Shown here: in pieces, positions 1-9,445 of the stretch
How the letters are laid out: every line of letters begins with the position of its first letter
Numbering within the stretch: the stretch's first letter is position 1
Source of the DNA: Vibrio sp. ED004
Lineage (GTDB): Bacteria > Pseudomonadota > Gammaproteobacteria > Enterobacterales > Vibrionaceae
Direction of reading: 5' to 3'
Assembly: GCF_023206395.1 (NCBI RefSeq)
Contig: NZ_CP066149.1
Location: 2,728,001 to 2,792,000 of the forward strand
DNA: 64,000 nt
Program-made: the position numbers and the translations under genes
Notes under the pieces: generated by a model
Database searches by the model: none
Seen by the model: the letters and a program-made list of their open reading frames with translations, nothing else
Told to the model about the DNA's origin: nothing

Positions 1-62
1 CCTCTCTCGACTTCCTAGGAAGTAAGTTCAAGAATTTAACTAAAGCGATTAAAGGGGAATAA
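1..62 (+). CDS. flgB: FlgB, proximal rod protein (3' end only)
   Basis: Only the last 19 codons are in the window, in the frame that ends at the TAA at 60-62. The residues end KFKNLTKAIKGE, which matches the C-terminus expected of a Vibrio FlgB. It lies 4 bp upstream of flgC, the usual flgBC order. FlgB is a rod subunit of the flagellar basal body. The identity rests on a short tail plus position, so it is strong by context and weaker by sequence. Confidence 0.8.
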   Translation, partial: SLDFLGSKFKNLTKAIKGE

Positions 63-66
63 TTAG

Positions 67-480
67 ATGAGCTTATTTAATGTATTCAATGTGACTGGTT
101 CTGCGATGAGTGCTGAATCTGTTCGTCTAAATACGACCTCGAGCAACCTAGCGAACGCGGACAGTGTAAGTAGTTCTGCTGAAGAAACTTACAAAGCTCG
201 CCACGCAGTGTTCGGCGCTGAGTTAAATCGAGCACGCAACAGTGACCACACTGTGCCTGTGAAAGTATTAGGTATTGTTGAAAGCGATAAGCCGCTAAGC
301 GCGGAGTACAACCCTGATCACCCATTAGCGAATAACGAAGGCTACATCTACAAGCCGAACGTAAACGTTATGGAAGAGATGGCAAACATGATTTCGGCAT
401 CACGTGCGTACCAAACAAACGTACAGGTTGCTGACTCGAGTAAACAAATGCTGCTGCGTACGCTGCAGATGGGTCAATAA
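67..480 (+). CDS. flgC: FlgC, proximal rod protein
   Basis: 137 aa, the usual FlgC size. The N-terminus carries the rod/hook family signature (SSNLANADS, residues about 26-34) and the C-terminus has the heptad-rich segment (EEMANMISASRAYQTNV) shared by rod, hook and HAP proteins. It forms part of the periplasmic rod with FlgB, FlgF and FlgG and is exported by the flagellar type III apparatus, so it has no cleaved signal. ATG at 67 follows AAAGGGGAA. It sits between flgB and flgD in the same operon. Confidence 0.97.
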   Translation: MSLFNVFNVTGSAMSAESVRLNTTSSNLANADSVSSSAEETYKARHAVFGAELNRARNSDHTVPVKVLGIVESDKPLSAEYNPDHPLANNEGYIYKPNVNVMEEMANMISASRAYQTNVQVADSSKQMLLRTLQMGQ

Positions 481-497
481 GGATAAGGAGGTAGCAC

Positions 498-1211
498 ATG
501 GCTGGAATCAACAACAATGTTGGTCAAAGCGGCTTGTCCTATGTTGACCAGCTGAAGAGTCTTCAAGATGGCGCTAAGAAGTCCGACGAAACAACAGGTA
601 AGCAGGATCTTAAACAAGAAGATTTCTTATCTTTGTTGACTAAGCAATTAGCACAGCAAGACCCTTTCAAGCCGGTTAGCAATGACCAGATGATTGCGCA
701 AATGGCTTCATTTGCGACCGTAGATGGCATTGGCAAAATGAATACACAGTTTGAAAGCTTGAATTCATCAATGACCTCTAACCAAGCACTGCAGGCCTCT
801 TCTTTGGTTGGCCGTGATGTATTGGTTCCTGGTGCGGCAGGTGTGAAACCCGGTGACGGCGGTATGGCGGCAATGGTTAAGCTTCCTCAGGCAATGGACA
901 ATGTAATGGTCCGTGTTGAGAACGAAGTTGGCCAATTAGTTCGCACATTTGATATCGGTTCTAAACCTTCTGGTGACACACGTGTTGAATGGGACGGAAA
1001 AGACGAAGACGGTAACCCATTGCCGGCCGGTAAATACAACGTGAAAGCGTCGGGTTTGCTGGATGGTGAGAACACAGAGTTCCAAGTTTCCAGTTATGCG
1101 AACGTGAACAGTGTGCTTCTTGGTAAGGGTGATGGCAACGTACTACTCAATCTGGCTGGTTTCACATCGCCAGTACGACTTGCTGAAGTACTAGAAGTTG
1201 GTAAAGCGTAG
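498..1211 (+). CDS. flgD: FlgD, hook capping/scaffold protein
   Basis: 237 aa. The N-terminal part contains the FlgD signature (EDFLSLLTKQLAQQDPFKP, about residues 41-59) and the C-terminal half is the Tudor/Fn3-like FlgD region (GNPLPAGKYNVKASG). FlgD caps the growing hook and guides FlgE polymerisation, then is displaced. ATG is preceded by AAGGAGG, a near-perfect ribosome site. It lies between flgC and flgE, co-directional with short gaps. Confidence 0.96.
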   Translation: MAGINNNVGQSGLSYVDQLKSLQDGAKKSDETTGKQDLKQEDFLSLLTKQLAQQDPFKPVSNDQMIAQMASFATVDGIGKMNTQFESLNSSMTSNQALQASSLVGRDVLVPGAAGVKPGDGGMAAMVKLPQAMDNVMVRVENEVGQLVRTFDIGSKPSGDTRVEWDGKDEDGNPLPAGKYNVKASGLLDGENTEFQVSSYANVNSVLLGKGDGNVLLNLAGFTSPVRLAEVLEVGKA

Positions 1212-1260
1212 CTCTTTATTGAGTGACTATGCTAGCTAGATAGATTAGGAGAATATTGGA

Positions 1261-2565
1261 ATGTCATATGTAGCTTTAAGCGGCCTATCCGCTGCACAAT
1301 TAGACCTGAATACAACCAGTAACAACATTGCGAACGCAAACACATTTGGCTTTAAAGAGTCTCGTGCTGAGTTCGGTGATGTTTACTCAAACTCGTTGTT
1401 CACTAACGCAAAAACGACGTCAGGTGGCGGTGCGCAAGCTAGCCAAGTGGCGCAACAGTTCCACGAAGGTTCGAGTATTTATACAAACAACCCAATGGAC
1501 TTACGTGTCAGTGGTACAGGTTTCTTTGCTGTAGCGAAAGATCGCATGGTGCCAGAGATTAATGAACTAACGCGTAATGGTGCATTTCACCTAAACAAAG
1601 ATAACTACATGGTTACAGCTAACGATGAGTTTCTTTTAGGCTACGATGTTGATCCTAATTCGGGTGAAGTTCTTTCTTACGCGCCAAAGCCTCTCGACAT
1701 TCCTGCTGAGTTTGGTAAGCCAAAACAGACAGAAAACATTGAAGTAGGGGTTAACCTGCCTGCAAACGGTGATCTTAAAGACCCAGCTGCATTTAACTAC
1801 CAAGATGCTGACACATACAACCGTGCAACGTCTTCGACGGTATACGATTCTATGGGTCAGTCTTACAAGTTAACGACTTACTACCTCAAAGATCAGACCC
1901 AACCAAACACTTGGCAAACGTACTACACCATGTCAGATGAGAATGGCGAGAAACCATTGAACATTACAGGCGGTGATGCGACGAATGCAACAGGTCATGT
2001 TGGTCATACAATGAAGTTCAACAATGATGGTACGTTAGCAAGCCTGAACAGTGGTCAGCCGATTAACTCTGATCCTCTAGGTGCTGGCGCGAACCCAATT
2101 GATTTGAACGGTGCGGATCCAACACAAGTGCTTAAGTTTGGTCTAGATTCTTCAACTCAGTTTGCTGCTCCGTTTGAATTGACTAAGTTTGATGAAGATG
2201 GTGCGACAACAGGTTTCTTAACCAAAATCGATTTCGATGAGTACGGTAGTGTTCTAGGTACTTACTCAAATGGTGAAAACGTGATGCTTGGCCGTGTAGG
2301 CTTGGTTCGTGTACCAAATGAGCAAGGTCTAGACAAGAAAGGCGGCACTCAATGGGATTCTACTAACGACTCAGGTGACAAAATCTGGGGTGAATCGAAT
2401 AAAGGTTCATTTGGTAGCATCAACAACGGCTCTCTAGAGCAGTCGAACATCGATATGACTCAAGAACTGGTTGATTTGATTTCTGCTCAACGTAACTTCC
2501 AAGCGAACTCGCGTTCTCTAGAAGTACACAACCAGCTACAACAGAATATTCTTCAGATTCGTTAA
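1261..2565 (+). CDS. flgE: FlgE, flagellar hook protein
   Basis: 434 aa. The N-terminus has the hook/rod signature (LNTTSNNIANANTFGFK, residues 17-33) and the C-terminus ends with the matching coiled segment (DLISAQRNFQANSRSLEVHNQ). The central domains are the variable surface of the hook. GGAGAA precedes the ATG. It is the last gene of the first transcription unit: a strong hairpin terminator follows at 2593-2635 and a new sigma-54 promoter precedes flgF. Confidence 0.97.
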   Translation: MSYVALSGLSAAQLDLNTTSNNIANANTFGFKESRAEFGDVYSNSLFTNAKTTSGGGAQASQVAQQFHEGSSIYTNNPMDLRVSGTGFFAVAKDRMVPEINELTRNGAFHLNKDNYMVTANDEFLLGYDVDPNSGEVLSYAPKPLDIPAEFGKPKQTENIEVGVNLPANGDLKDPAAFNYQDADTYNRATSSTVYDSMGQSYKLTTYYLKDQTQPNTWQTYYTMSDENGEKPLNITGGDATNATGHVGHTMKFNNDGTLASLNSGQPINSDPLGAGANPIDLNGADPTQVLKFGLDSSTQFAAPFELTKFDEDGATTGFLTKIDFDEYGSVLGTYSNGENVMLGRVGLVRVPNEQGLDKKGGTQWDSTNDSGDKIWGESNKGSFGSINNGSLEQSNIDMTQELVDLISAQRNFQANSRSLEVHNQLQQNILQIR

Positions 2566-2592
2566 TCGTTTAAAGCGTTTAAATCATCTGCG

Positions 2593-2635
2593 AATACCCA
2601 ATTCAATGTTATTGAATTGGGTATTGTTGTTTGTC
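2593..2635 (+). terminator. Rho-independent terminator after flgE
   Basis: A perfect 15-bp stem (2593-2607 with 2611-2625) closes a 3-nt loop and is followed by a T-rich stretch (2626-2640). It separates flgBCDE from flgFGHIJ. The stem is nearly symmetric, but the T tract is on the + strand side. Confidence 0.85.
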
Positions 2636-2752
2636 TTCTTATTTGCCGCCCCTATTGCCGCACGGTAATGCCACTGGCAACAATTCTCTTGAATGATCAC
2701 CTTTCTTGTTCGTTTTCTATTTAAATTATTGATAAATAACAGTTAAAAATAT

Positions 2753-2768
2753 TGGCACAGTGTTTGCT
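2753..2768 (+). promoter_or_regulatory. Sigma-54 promoter of flgF
   Basis: TGGCACAGTGTTTGCT has GG at 2754-2755 (-24) and GC at 2766-2767 (-12), spaced by exactly 10 nt, with TTGC at -12. It sits 37 bp before the chosen flgF ATG. In Vibrio, FlrC activates such class III flagellar promoters; that is family knowledge, not shown here. Confidence 0.9.
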
Positions 2769-2804
2769 TTATTAGCCCCAGAAGATGATTTTTGGAGCAA
2801 AATT

Positions 2805-3554
2805 ATGGATCGCGCACTGTTTCTTGCCATGAGTGGCGCTAAGCAAAATATGCAAGCTTTGCAGCTACGTGCAAACAACCTTGCCAACGTAAGTACAACG
2901 GGTTTCCGTGCTGATTTAGCACAGGCACGTTCAATGCAAGCGTATGGTGAAGGCATGCCTACTCGTGTTTTCAGCATGACAGAGCGTCCGGGTCATAATT
3001 TCGCTCAGGGTAGTGTGGTTACTACTGGCCGAGATCTAGATGTCACCATTCAAGGTGATGGTTGGATTTCAGTGATGGACAATACTGGCCGTGAAGGTTT
3101 AACGCGTAACGGTAACCTAAGGGTTGATCAAAACGGTTTACTAACCAACGCAAGTGGTCACTTAGTGCTTGGTGAAAACGACGCACCAATCACGCTGCCA
3201 ATCCCAATCAGCAAAGTAGAAATTGGTACAGACGGTACGATCTCTGTCATTCCTCAAGGCGCTCCAGCTGAAGAATTGGCCGTGGTTGATCGTATTAAGC
3301 TTGTACGTCCAGACAACCAAAGTTTGTTTAAAGATACGAATGGTCTATTCCGTTCGAAAAACCCAGATCAGGCATACGAAGCAGATGCAGCGGTAACGTT
3401 GCTAAAAGGTGCTATCGAAGGCAGTAACGTAAATGCCGTAGGTGAAATGACCAGCCTAATTGACCTACAACGTCAGTTTGAAATGCAGGTCAAGATGATG
3501 AGCACAGCAGAGGAAATGGACAAGTCGTCTGATTCACTGCTTCGTATGAGCTAA
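2805..3554 (+). CDS. flgF: FlgF, proximal rod protein
   Basis: 249 aa from the ATG at 2805, beginning MDRALFLAMSGAKQNMQ as in FlgF proteins and preceded by TTGGAGCAAAA. A longer in-frame start at 2760 is rejected because it lies inside the sigma-54 promoter, upstream of any transcript start. It has the flagellar rod signature near the N-terminus (RANNLANVSTTGFR) and the C-terminal helix (MTSLIDLQRQFEMQVKMM). First gene of the flgFGHIJ unit. Confidence 0.96.
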   Translation: MDRALFLAMSGAKQNMQALQLRANNLANVSTTGFRADLAQARSMQAYGEGMPTRVFSMTERPGHNFAQGSVVTTGRDLDVTIQGDGWISVMDNTGREGLTRNGNLRVDQNGLLTNASGHLVLGENDAPITLPIPISKVEIGTDGTISVIPQGAPAEELAVVDRIKLVRPDNQSLFKDTNGLFRSKNPDQAYEADAAVTLLKGAIEGSNVNAVGEMTSLIDLQRQFEMQVKMMSTAEEMDKSSDSLLRMS

Positions 3555-3575
3555 TAGAATTTAAAGGAAATTGCT

Positions 3576-4364
3576 ATGCATCCAGCATTATGGGTAAGTA
3601 AAACAGGTTTAGACGCCCAACAAACCAATATCTCAACGATTTCGAACAACCTTGCCAACGCCTCGACTATTGGTTTTAAAAAGAGCCGCGCGGTATTTGA
3701 AGACTTGTTCTACCAAAACATCAACCAACCGGGTGGCCAATCGTCTCAGAACACTGAGCTGCCAAGTGGTTTGATGTTGGGTGCCGGTTCTAAGGTAGTG
3801 GCAACCCAAAAGGTTCACACGCACGGTAACGCACAAACAACGTCGAACAGCCTAGATATGATGATTGAAGGCGACGGCTTCTTCCAAGTTGAGATGCCAG
3901 ACGGTGAAACAGGCTACAGCCGTAATGGTCAGTTCACTCTGAACGGTGACGGCGCAATCGTAACATCGGGTCAAGGCTACCCTCTACAACCTGAAATCGT
4001 TATCCCTGAAGATGCGATCTCGGTAACGGTTGGCAACGACGGTGAAGTATCGGTTCGTCTTCGTGGTGAGCAAAACAACGTCGTAGTTGGCCAAATCACG
4101 ATTACAGATTTCGTAAACCCAGGCGGTTTAGAACCAGTCGGTCAAAACCTTTACTTACCGACAGGTGCAAGTGGTGACCCACAAGAAGGTGTTCCAGGTT
4201 TTGATGGCCTAGGTAACATTCGCCAGTCGATGCTAGAAACATCGAACGTAAACGTAACCGAAGAGCTAGTAAATATGATCGAAGCTCAACGTGTTTACGA
4301 AATGAACTCGAAAGTTATCTCGTCAGTAGACAAGATGATGAGCTTTGTTAACCAACAGCTTTAA
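3576..4364 (+). CDS. flgG: FlgG, distal rod protein
   Basis: 262 aa, the standard FlgG length. N-terminal MHPALWVSKTGLDAQQ and the rod signature (ISNNLANASTIGFKKS) are typical, as is the C-terminal ETSNVNVTEELVNMIEAQR. FlgG builds the distal rod that passes through the P and L rings encoded just downstream. AAAGGA precedes the ATG and the gap to flgF is 21 bp. Confidence 0.97.
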   Translation: MHPALWVSKTGLDAQQTNISTISNNLANASTIGFKKSRAVFEDLFYQNINQPGGQSSQNTELPSGLMLGAGSKVVATQKVHTHGNAQTTSNSLDMMIEGDGFFQVEMPDGETGYSRNGQFTLNGDGAIVTSGQGYPLQPEIVIPEDAISVTVGNDGEVSVRLRGEQNNVVVGQITITDFVNPGGLEPVGQNLYLPTGASGDPQEGVPGFDGLGNIRQSMLETSNVNVTEELVNMIEAQRVYEMNSKVISSVDKMMSFVNQQL

Positions 4365-4453
4365 TTGGTTTATTTGCCGCTTACTTGTTTCGCATTAATC
4401 GACGTGTTTGCCACTGTCTACTATTTACAACGACTTGTTGAGAGTATATCGCC

Positions 4454-5230
4454 ATGAAACGTATTTTTTGTTTAGCCCTGTTAGCTTCGATGACTGGTTG
4501 TACAGTGCTGGATCCAATTGAGACGCCAGCGCAAGAGAACGCGACCACAGTGGTTGATGCGGTAGAAGGCGATAAGTCGGCAGAAGAAAGCTCAGGCATT
4601 ATCGACACGCTTCGTGGCAGAACCGATCCTATTGCTGGTGACCCAGCGTGGGCACCAATCAATCCAAAAGAAAAACCAGAGCATTATGCAGCGGCAACAG
4701 GTTCTCTGTTTAATATTAACCATATTGGCAGCATGTACGATGATTCAAAACCGCGTGGCATTGGTGACATTATTACCGTAGCGCTGGATGAGAACACTCG
4801 AGCGACCAAAAAAGCCAATGCTGACATGTCTAAGTCGAACGATGCATCGATGGAACCTCTGGCTGTGGGTGGCCAAGAGCTGACGATCGACAAGTACAAC
4901 TTCTCTTATGACCTGAGCAACACCAATACCTTTGCTGGTGATGCATCAGCCAACCAAAGTAACAGCATCAGCGGTTACATTACCGTTGAAGTTATCGAAG
5001 TCTTAGCTAATGGCAACCTAGTGGTTCGTGGCGAAAAGTGGATGACACTGAACACGGGTGATGAGTATATCCGCCTAAGCGGCACTATTCGACCTGATGA
5101 TATTGATTTCGAAAACACCATCGCTTCAAACCGTGTTTCTAACGCACGAATTCAGTACTCAGGCACTGGCGTGCAAAAAGATATGCAAGAGCCTGGATTC
5201 TTGGCACGATTCTTTAATGTATCTCTGTAG
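4454..5230 (+). CDS. flgH: FlgH, L-ring lipoprotein
   Basis: 258 aa with a lipoprotein signal peptide: hydrophobic stretch then MTGC, lipidated Cys at residue 16. The FlgH domain follows, including [21 protein letters not shown] and the C-terminal segment [18 protein letters not shown]. It forms the outer-membrane ring around the rod. Adjacent to flgI (P ring) in the usual order. The 89-bp gap upstream shows no promoter I can support. Confidence 0.96.
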   Translation: MKRIFCLALLASMTGCTVLDPIETPAQENATTVVDAVEGDKSAEESSGIIDTLRGRTDPIAGDPAWAPINPKEKPEHYAAATGSLFNINHIGSMYDDSKPRGIGDIITVALDENTRATKKANADMSKSNDASMEPLAVGGQELTIDKYNFSYDLSNTNTFAGDASANQSNSISGYITVEVIEVLANGNLVVRGEKWMTLNTGDEYIRLSGTIRPDDIDFENTIASNRVSNARIQYSGTGVQKDMQEPGFLARFFNVSL

Positions 5231-5323
5231 AGCTTGAGAGCGCGTCGGCTTACTGACTCTCTCGTAAATATCTAATTTCAAGCTAACTCATTATAAATTA
5301 AAGCAATACAGACAGGTTACTCA

Positions 5324-6415
5324 ATGAAAAAACTGACACTCGTACTATTCGGCATGCTATTTCTTGCCACCAGTGCTCATGCTGCGCGTATCAAAGACGT
5401 GGCAAAAGTGGCGGGTGTTCGTAGTAACCAACTTGTCGGTTATGGTTTGGTCACGGGTTTGCCGGGTACCGGTGAGACAACTCCCTTTACCGATCAAACA
5501 TTTAACGCAATGCTGCAAAATTTTGGCATTCAATTGCCGCCCGGCACTAAGCCAAAAACCAAAAACGTAGCGGCCGTTATTGTTACAGCTGAATTGCCAG
5601 CCTTCTCTAAGCAAGGTCAGGAAGTTGACGTAACGGTTTCTTCTATCGGTTCGGCAAAAAGCCTACGTGGTGGCACGTTGCTACAAACCTTCCTAAAAGG
5701 TCTGGATGGCCAAGTGTATGCGGTAGCGCAAGGCAACTTGGTAGTAAGTGGTTTTAGTGCACAAGGTAACGACGGTTCTAAGATTGTCGGTAACAACCCT
5801 AACGTTGGCATCATCTCTAGCGGTGCTACGGTTGAACAAGAGATCCCAACGCCATTCGGTCGTGGTGACTACATCACCTTCAACCTAATCCAATCAGATT
5901 TCACAACAGCGCAGCGTATGGCTGATGCGGTTAATAATTTCCTAGGCCCACAAATGGCTTCAGCGGTAGACGCAACTTCAGTAAAAGTTCGTGCACCGCG
6001 TGAAATCAGCCAGCGTGTTGCGTTCTTATCGGCTATCGAAAACATCGAGTTCGACCCTGCTGAAGGCTCTGCAAAGATCATCGTAAACTCTCGTACGGGC
6101 ACGATCGTGGTTGGTAAGCACGTTCGCCTAAAAGCGGCAGCGGTAACGCACGGTGGTATGACGGTTGCTATCAAAGAAAACCTAAACGTAAGCCAACCGA
6201 ATGCATTTTCTGGTGGTCAGACGGTAGTTGTTCCTGATTCAGATATCGAAGTAACTGAAGCTGATGGCAAGATGTTCAAGTTTGAGCCTGGCTTAACGCT
6301 GGATGATTTGGTTCGTGCAGTCAACGAAGTAGGCGCAGCGCCTTCTGATTTAATGGCAATCCTTCAAGCACTGAAACAAGCAGGTGCGATTGAAGGCCAA
6401 TTGATCATTATCTAA
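5324..6415 (+). CDS. flgI: FlgI, P-ring protein
   Basis: 363 aa with a Sec signal peptide (residues 1-20, cleavage after AHA). The mature start [21 protein letters not shown] is the FlgI hallmark, and the C-terminus ends [16 protein letters not shown]. It is a periplasmic protein that assembles around the rod in the peptidoglycan layer. ATG follows AGACAGGTTACTCA. Ten bp separate it from flgJ. Confidence 0.97.
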   Translation: MKKLTLVLFGMLFLATSAHAARIKDVAKVAGVRSNQLVGYGLVTGLPGTGETTPFTDQTFNAMLQNFGIQLPPGTKPKTKNVAAVIVTAELPAFSKQGQEVDVTVSSIGSAKSLRGGTLLQTFLKGLDGQVYAVAQGNLVVSGFSAQGNDGSKIVGNNPNVGIISSGATVEQEIPTPFGRGDYITFNLIQSDFTTAQRMADAVNNFLGPQMASAVDATSVKVRAPREISQRVAFLSAIENIEFDPAEGSAKIIVNSRTGTIVVGKHVRLKAAAVTHGGMTVAIKENLNVSQPNAFSGGQTVVVPDSDIEVTEADGKMFKFEPGLTLDDLVRAVNEVGAAPSDLMAILQALKQAGAIEGQLIII

Positions 6416-6425
6416 GGGATAAAGC

Positions 6426-7343
6426 ATGATTAAGAATAACAATGACATCGGCTTTATTCACGACATCGGCAGCTTAGACCGCCTTCGTCAACAAGCGGTA
6501 AATGGTGAAGAGGGCAGCGAAAAAGAAGCACTGACGGCTGCAGCAAAACAATTTGAATCGATTTTTACCTCGATGTTGTTTAAGTCGATGCGCGATGCGA
6601 ACTCAAGCTTCAAGTCGGACATGTTGAACAGCCAGAACGAACAGTTCTATCGTCAGATGCAAGATGACCAAATGGCGAGTGAGCTGAGTGCTTCAGGTTC
6701 GTTAGGTCTTGCGGATATGATTGTGGCTCAGTTAAGCGCGGGTCAAGCAAGCGACGCGACAGAAGATAAAGTTCGTAATGAAGGCTTTGATACTTCACTG
6801 CAAAGACCTCAATACTCAGGTCGTTCAGAAGATAGAGCATCTGAAGTTCAATCTGCGTCAGCGGTTAAACAACCCGTCTCTTTCGATTCTCCAGAGTCGT
6901 TTGTTACCTCAATGAAGCCTTATGCTGAAAAAGCAGCAAGCGCGCTTGGTGTGGATTCATCTCTTCTATTGGCACAAGCGGCACTTGAGACAGGTTGGGG
7001 TTCTAAAATGGTTAAGAACTCATTGGGTAACAGTAATAACCTATTCAACATCAAAGCGGACAGAAGCTGGAAGGGCGATAAGGTCGCGACTCAAACTCTT
7101 GAGTTCCACGGTAAAACCGCCGTTAAAGAGTCGGCATCTTTCCGTTCTTACTCAAACTTTGAAGATAGCTTTAATGACTATGTGAAGTTCTTAAACGAAA
7201 ACCCAAGATACGAAACGGCGCTACAGCATCAAGGTAATTCAGAGAACTTCATCAAAGGTATCCACCAAGCGGGTTACGCAACTGACCCTAACTATGCAGA
7301 TAAGGTATTGCGCGTTAAAGCCAAGATTGATGAGATGAACTAA
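6426..7343 (+). CDS. flgJ: FlgJ, rod cap and peptidoglycan hydrolase
   Basis: 305 aa with two domains, as in other gammaproteobacterial FlgJ. Residues about 35-105 are the rod-binding cap (AAKQFESIFTSMLFKSMR). Residues about 150-305 are a glucosaminidase domain with the expected catalytic Glu at 188 in AALETGWG. It opens the murein for the rod and caps rod growth. It ends the flgF operon; a hairpin with a short T run follows at 7363. Confidence 0.96.
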   Translation: MIKNNNDIGFIHDIGSLDRLRQQAVNGEEGSEKEALTAAAKQFESIFTSMLFKSMRDANSSFKSDMLNSQNEQFYRQMQDDQMASELSASGSLGLADMIVAQLSAGQASDATEDKVRNEGFDTSLQRPQYSGRSEDRASEVQSASAVKQPVSFDSPESFVTSMKPYAEKAASALGVDSSLLLAQAALETGWGSKMVKNSLGNSNNLFNIKADRSWKGDKVATQTLEFHGKTAVKESASFRSYSNFEDSFNDYVKFLNENPRYETALQHQGNSENFIKGIHQAGYATDPNYADKVLRVKAKIDEMN

Positions 7344-7362
7344 TCACCTTTAATGAACATTG

Positions 7363-7388
7363 AGAGCTTGCCATTGGCTGGCTCTTTT
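7363..7388 (+). terminator. Probable terminator after flgJ
   Basis: AGAGC (7363-7367) pairs with GCTCT (7381-7385) and an inner GCC/GGC pair (7370-7372 with 7376-7378) extends the stem across small internal loops. TTTT follows. The imperfect stem makes it moderate in strength. Confidence 0.55.
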
Positions 7389-7480
7389 CTTATCCATCAC
7401 CTCAAATCTTGCCGCGTTACTCAAAGTTATCTCCTTACACTTCAATAAATTATTGTCCTTTAGTCCTTGTTTGTCTCTAT

Positions 7481-7496
7481 TGGCACATATATTGCT
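7481..7496 (+). promoter_or_regulatory. Sigma-54 promoter of flgKL
   Basis: TGGCACATATATTGCT has GG at 7482-7483 and GC at 7494-7495 with the required 10-nt spacing. It lies 59 bp upstream of the flgK ATG. This gives flgKL its own FlrC-type promoter, separate from flgFGHIJ. Confidence 0.9.
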
Positions 7497-7554
7497 TTTT
7501 AAACTTGTAGTTAATCAGTTCATCCTGATTTTGTTAAGTTTTTTTGGGGGCATT

Positions 7555-9435
7555 ATGGCGTCGGATCTTCTGAATGTAGGGGCACAAAGTGTTCTTACCG
7601 CTCAGAGACAGTTAAACACCACAGGTCATAACATTTCTAACGCCAACACAGAGGGCTATAGCCGCCAATCTGTGATTCAAGGTGTGAATGACCCGCGCCA
7701 GTACGGTGGTCAAACCTACGGTATGGGTGTGCATGTGGAAAATGTTCGCCGCTCTTGGGACCAATTTGCCGTCAATGAACTTAACCTATCGACAACCAAT
7801 GCCGCTAACAAAGGTGATACTGAAGCGAACCTAGATATGCTGTCGAGCATGTTGTCATCGGTTGCTTCGAAGAAGATCCCTGAAAACCTCAACGAGTGGT
7901 TTGACTCGGTGAAAACATTGGCCGATACACCGAATGATGTTGGTGCGCGAAAGGTTGTATTAGAAAAGGCTGGGCTATTGAGTAAAACGTTGAATGAGTT
8001 TCATGAAACGGTTCGCCAACAGTCTGATTCTACGAACAAAAAATTAGACATGGGTATCGAGCGAGTTAACCAACTGGCTTACGAGATCCGTGACGTACAA
8101 CGCTTAATGATGCGAACTCCTGGGCCACATAATGACCTACGAGATCAGCACGAAAAGTTAATTAATGAGCTTTCTGGTTACACCAAAGTCACGGTAACTC
8201 CGCGCTCAAACGCTGAAGGATTTAACGTCCATATCGGCAATGGTCACACCTTGGTTTCAGGTAGTGAAGCAAGCCAACTGAAAATGGTTGATGGCTTGCC
8301 CGATGCGCATCAGCGTCGCTTAGCGATTGTTGAAGGAAAGTCTTTAAAACCGATCACCAGCAGTGATATCGATGGAAAGATCGGTGCCATGTTAGACATG
8401 CGAGACGAGCATATTCCAGCAATTATGGATGAGCTTGGCCGTTTGGCGACGGCGTTTTCGTACAAGGTAAATAGTCTTCAAGAGCAAGGTTTGGATCTCA
8501 ACGGCAACGTGGGTAAGGACCTGTTTACCGATGTGAACTCAGAGCTGGTGGCAAAGTCTCGTGTTACGGCTAGTGGGCAGTCGAAAGCCGATGTTGCGGT
8601 ATATATCGATGACACCTCTGCCTTGAAAGGTGGTGAATACGGCCTTAAGTATGACGGCAGTGATTATGTCGTGACCAAGCCGAATGGCGAAACCGTTAAG
8701 ATGACGACTGACTCGAGTGGCAACGCTTTTTATCTTGATGGCATGCGAGTGGAAGTACGTACCCCTCCTGAACTGGGAGAGAAACTGTTACTGCGTCCAA
8801 CGCGTAATTTTGCTGCTCAAATGCAGATGGAAACCAAAGACCCGAAAGACATTGCTGCGCAAAGTTATGAGGCATCGACCACGTTTGCCAAGGGTACAGC
8901 GGGATTCAAAATCCTAGAAGCAGGTCAATTGCGTGAGTTTGAAGTGATTGTCTCACCAAAAGGTGAGCAGTTTGCTGTGACGGATCCGAAGGGTAACATT
9001 TTAATGCAGCCTCAACCGTATCCTCCTGAAGGCCCTGTGACCATCAATGGAACAACGTTTGAGCTCACATCCGGCGCGGTGGCAAACGATAAGTTTACGG
9101 CAAACCTTGTCCCATCAGAAGGTGACAACGGTAACCTGCGCAAGCTGCAAGATCTTCAAACAGGAAAGCTGTTGAATGATGGTGAGTCTACGATTTTAGA
9201 CCTTTACCACAACTTGAATACTAATACGGGCTTGAAGTCTTCAACGGCAAATCGCTTGAGTGATATTGCGACGTTAGAAAAACAGTCGGCTCAAGAACGT
9301 ATAGCTTCTATCTCGGGAGTAAACCTCGATGAAGAAGCGGCAAATATGATGAAATTTCAGCAAGCGTATATGGCTTCTTCACGCATCATGCAAGCAGCCA
9401 ACGATACGTTTAACACTATTTTGGCTCTGAGATAG
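7555..9435 (+). CDS. flgK: FlgK, hook-filament junction protein HAP1
   Basis: 626 aa from the ATG at 7555 (MASDLLNVGAQSVLTAQRQL), preceded by GGGGGCATT. The open frame extends upstream to 7360, but that would include the sigma-54 promoter at 7481, so it is rejected. The N-terminus has NTTGHNISNANTEGYSRQ and the C-terminus ends NLDEEAANMMKFQQAYMASSRIMQ, both typical of HAP1. It joins hook to filament together with FlgL, encoded 10 bp downstream. Confidence 0.96.
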   Translation: MASDLLNVGAQSVLTAQRQLNTTGHNISNANTEGYSRQSVIQGVNDPRQYGGQTYGMGVHVENVRRSWDQFAVNELNLSTTNAANKGDTEANLDMLSSMLSSVASKKIPENLNEWFDSVKTLADTPNDVGARKVVLEKAGLLSKTLNEFHETVRQQSDSTNKKLDMGIERVNQLAYEIRDVQRLMMRTPGPHNDLRDQHEKLINELSGYTKVTVTPRSNAEGFNVHIGNGHTLVSGSEASQLKMVDGLPDAHQRRLAIVEGKSLKPITSSDIDGKIGAMLDMRDEHIPAIMDELGRLATAFSYKVNSLQEQGLDLNGNVGKDLFTDVNSELVAKSRVTASGQSKADVAVYIDDTSALKGGEYGLKYDGSDYVVTKPNGETVKMTTDSSGNAFYLDGMRVEVRTPPELGEKLLLRPTRNFAAQMQMETKDPKDIAAQSYEASTTFAKGTAGFKILEAGQLREFEVIVSPKGEQFAVTDPKGNILMQPQPYPPEGPVTINGTTFELTSGAVANDKFTANLVPSEGDNGNLRKLQDLQTGKLLNDGESTILDLYHNLNTNTGLKSSTANRLSDIATLEKQSAQERIASISGVNLDEEAANMMKFQQAYMASSRIMQAANDTFNTILALR

Positions 9436-9445
9436 GAAGGTATAA

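Noticed and set aside
2760..2804. Longer N-terminus for FlgF
   Set aside because: The start codon lies within the sigma-54 promoter, before the transcript.
7360..7554. Longer N-terminus for FlgK (65 extra residues)
   Set aside because: Covers a terminator-like hairpin and the sigma-54 promoter; FlgK begins MASDLLNVG.
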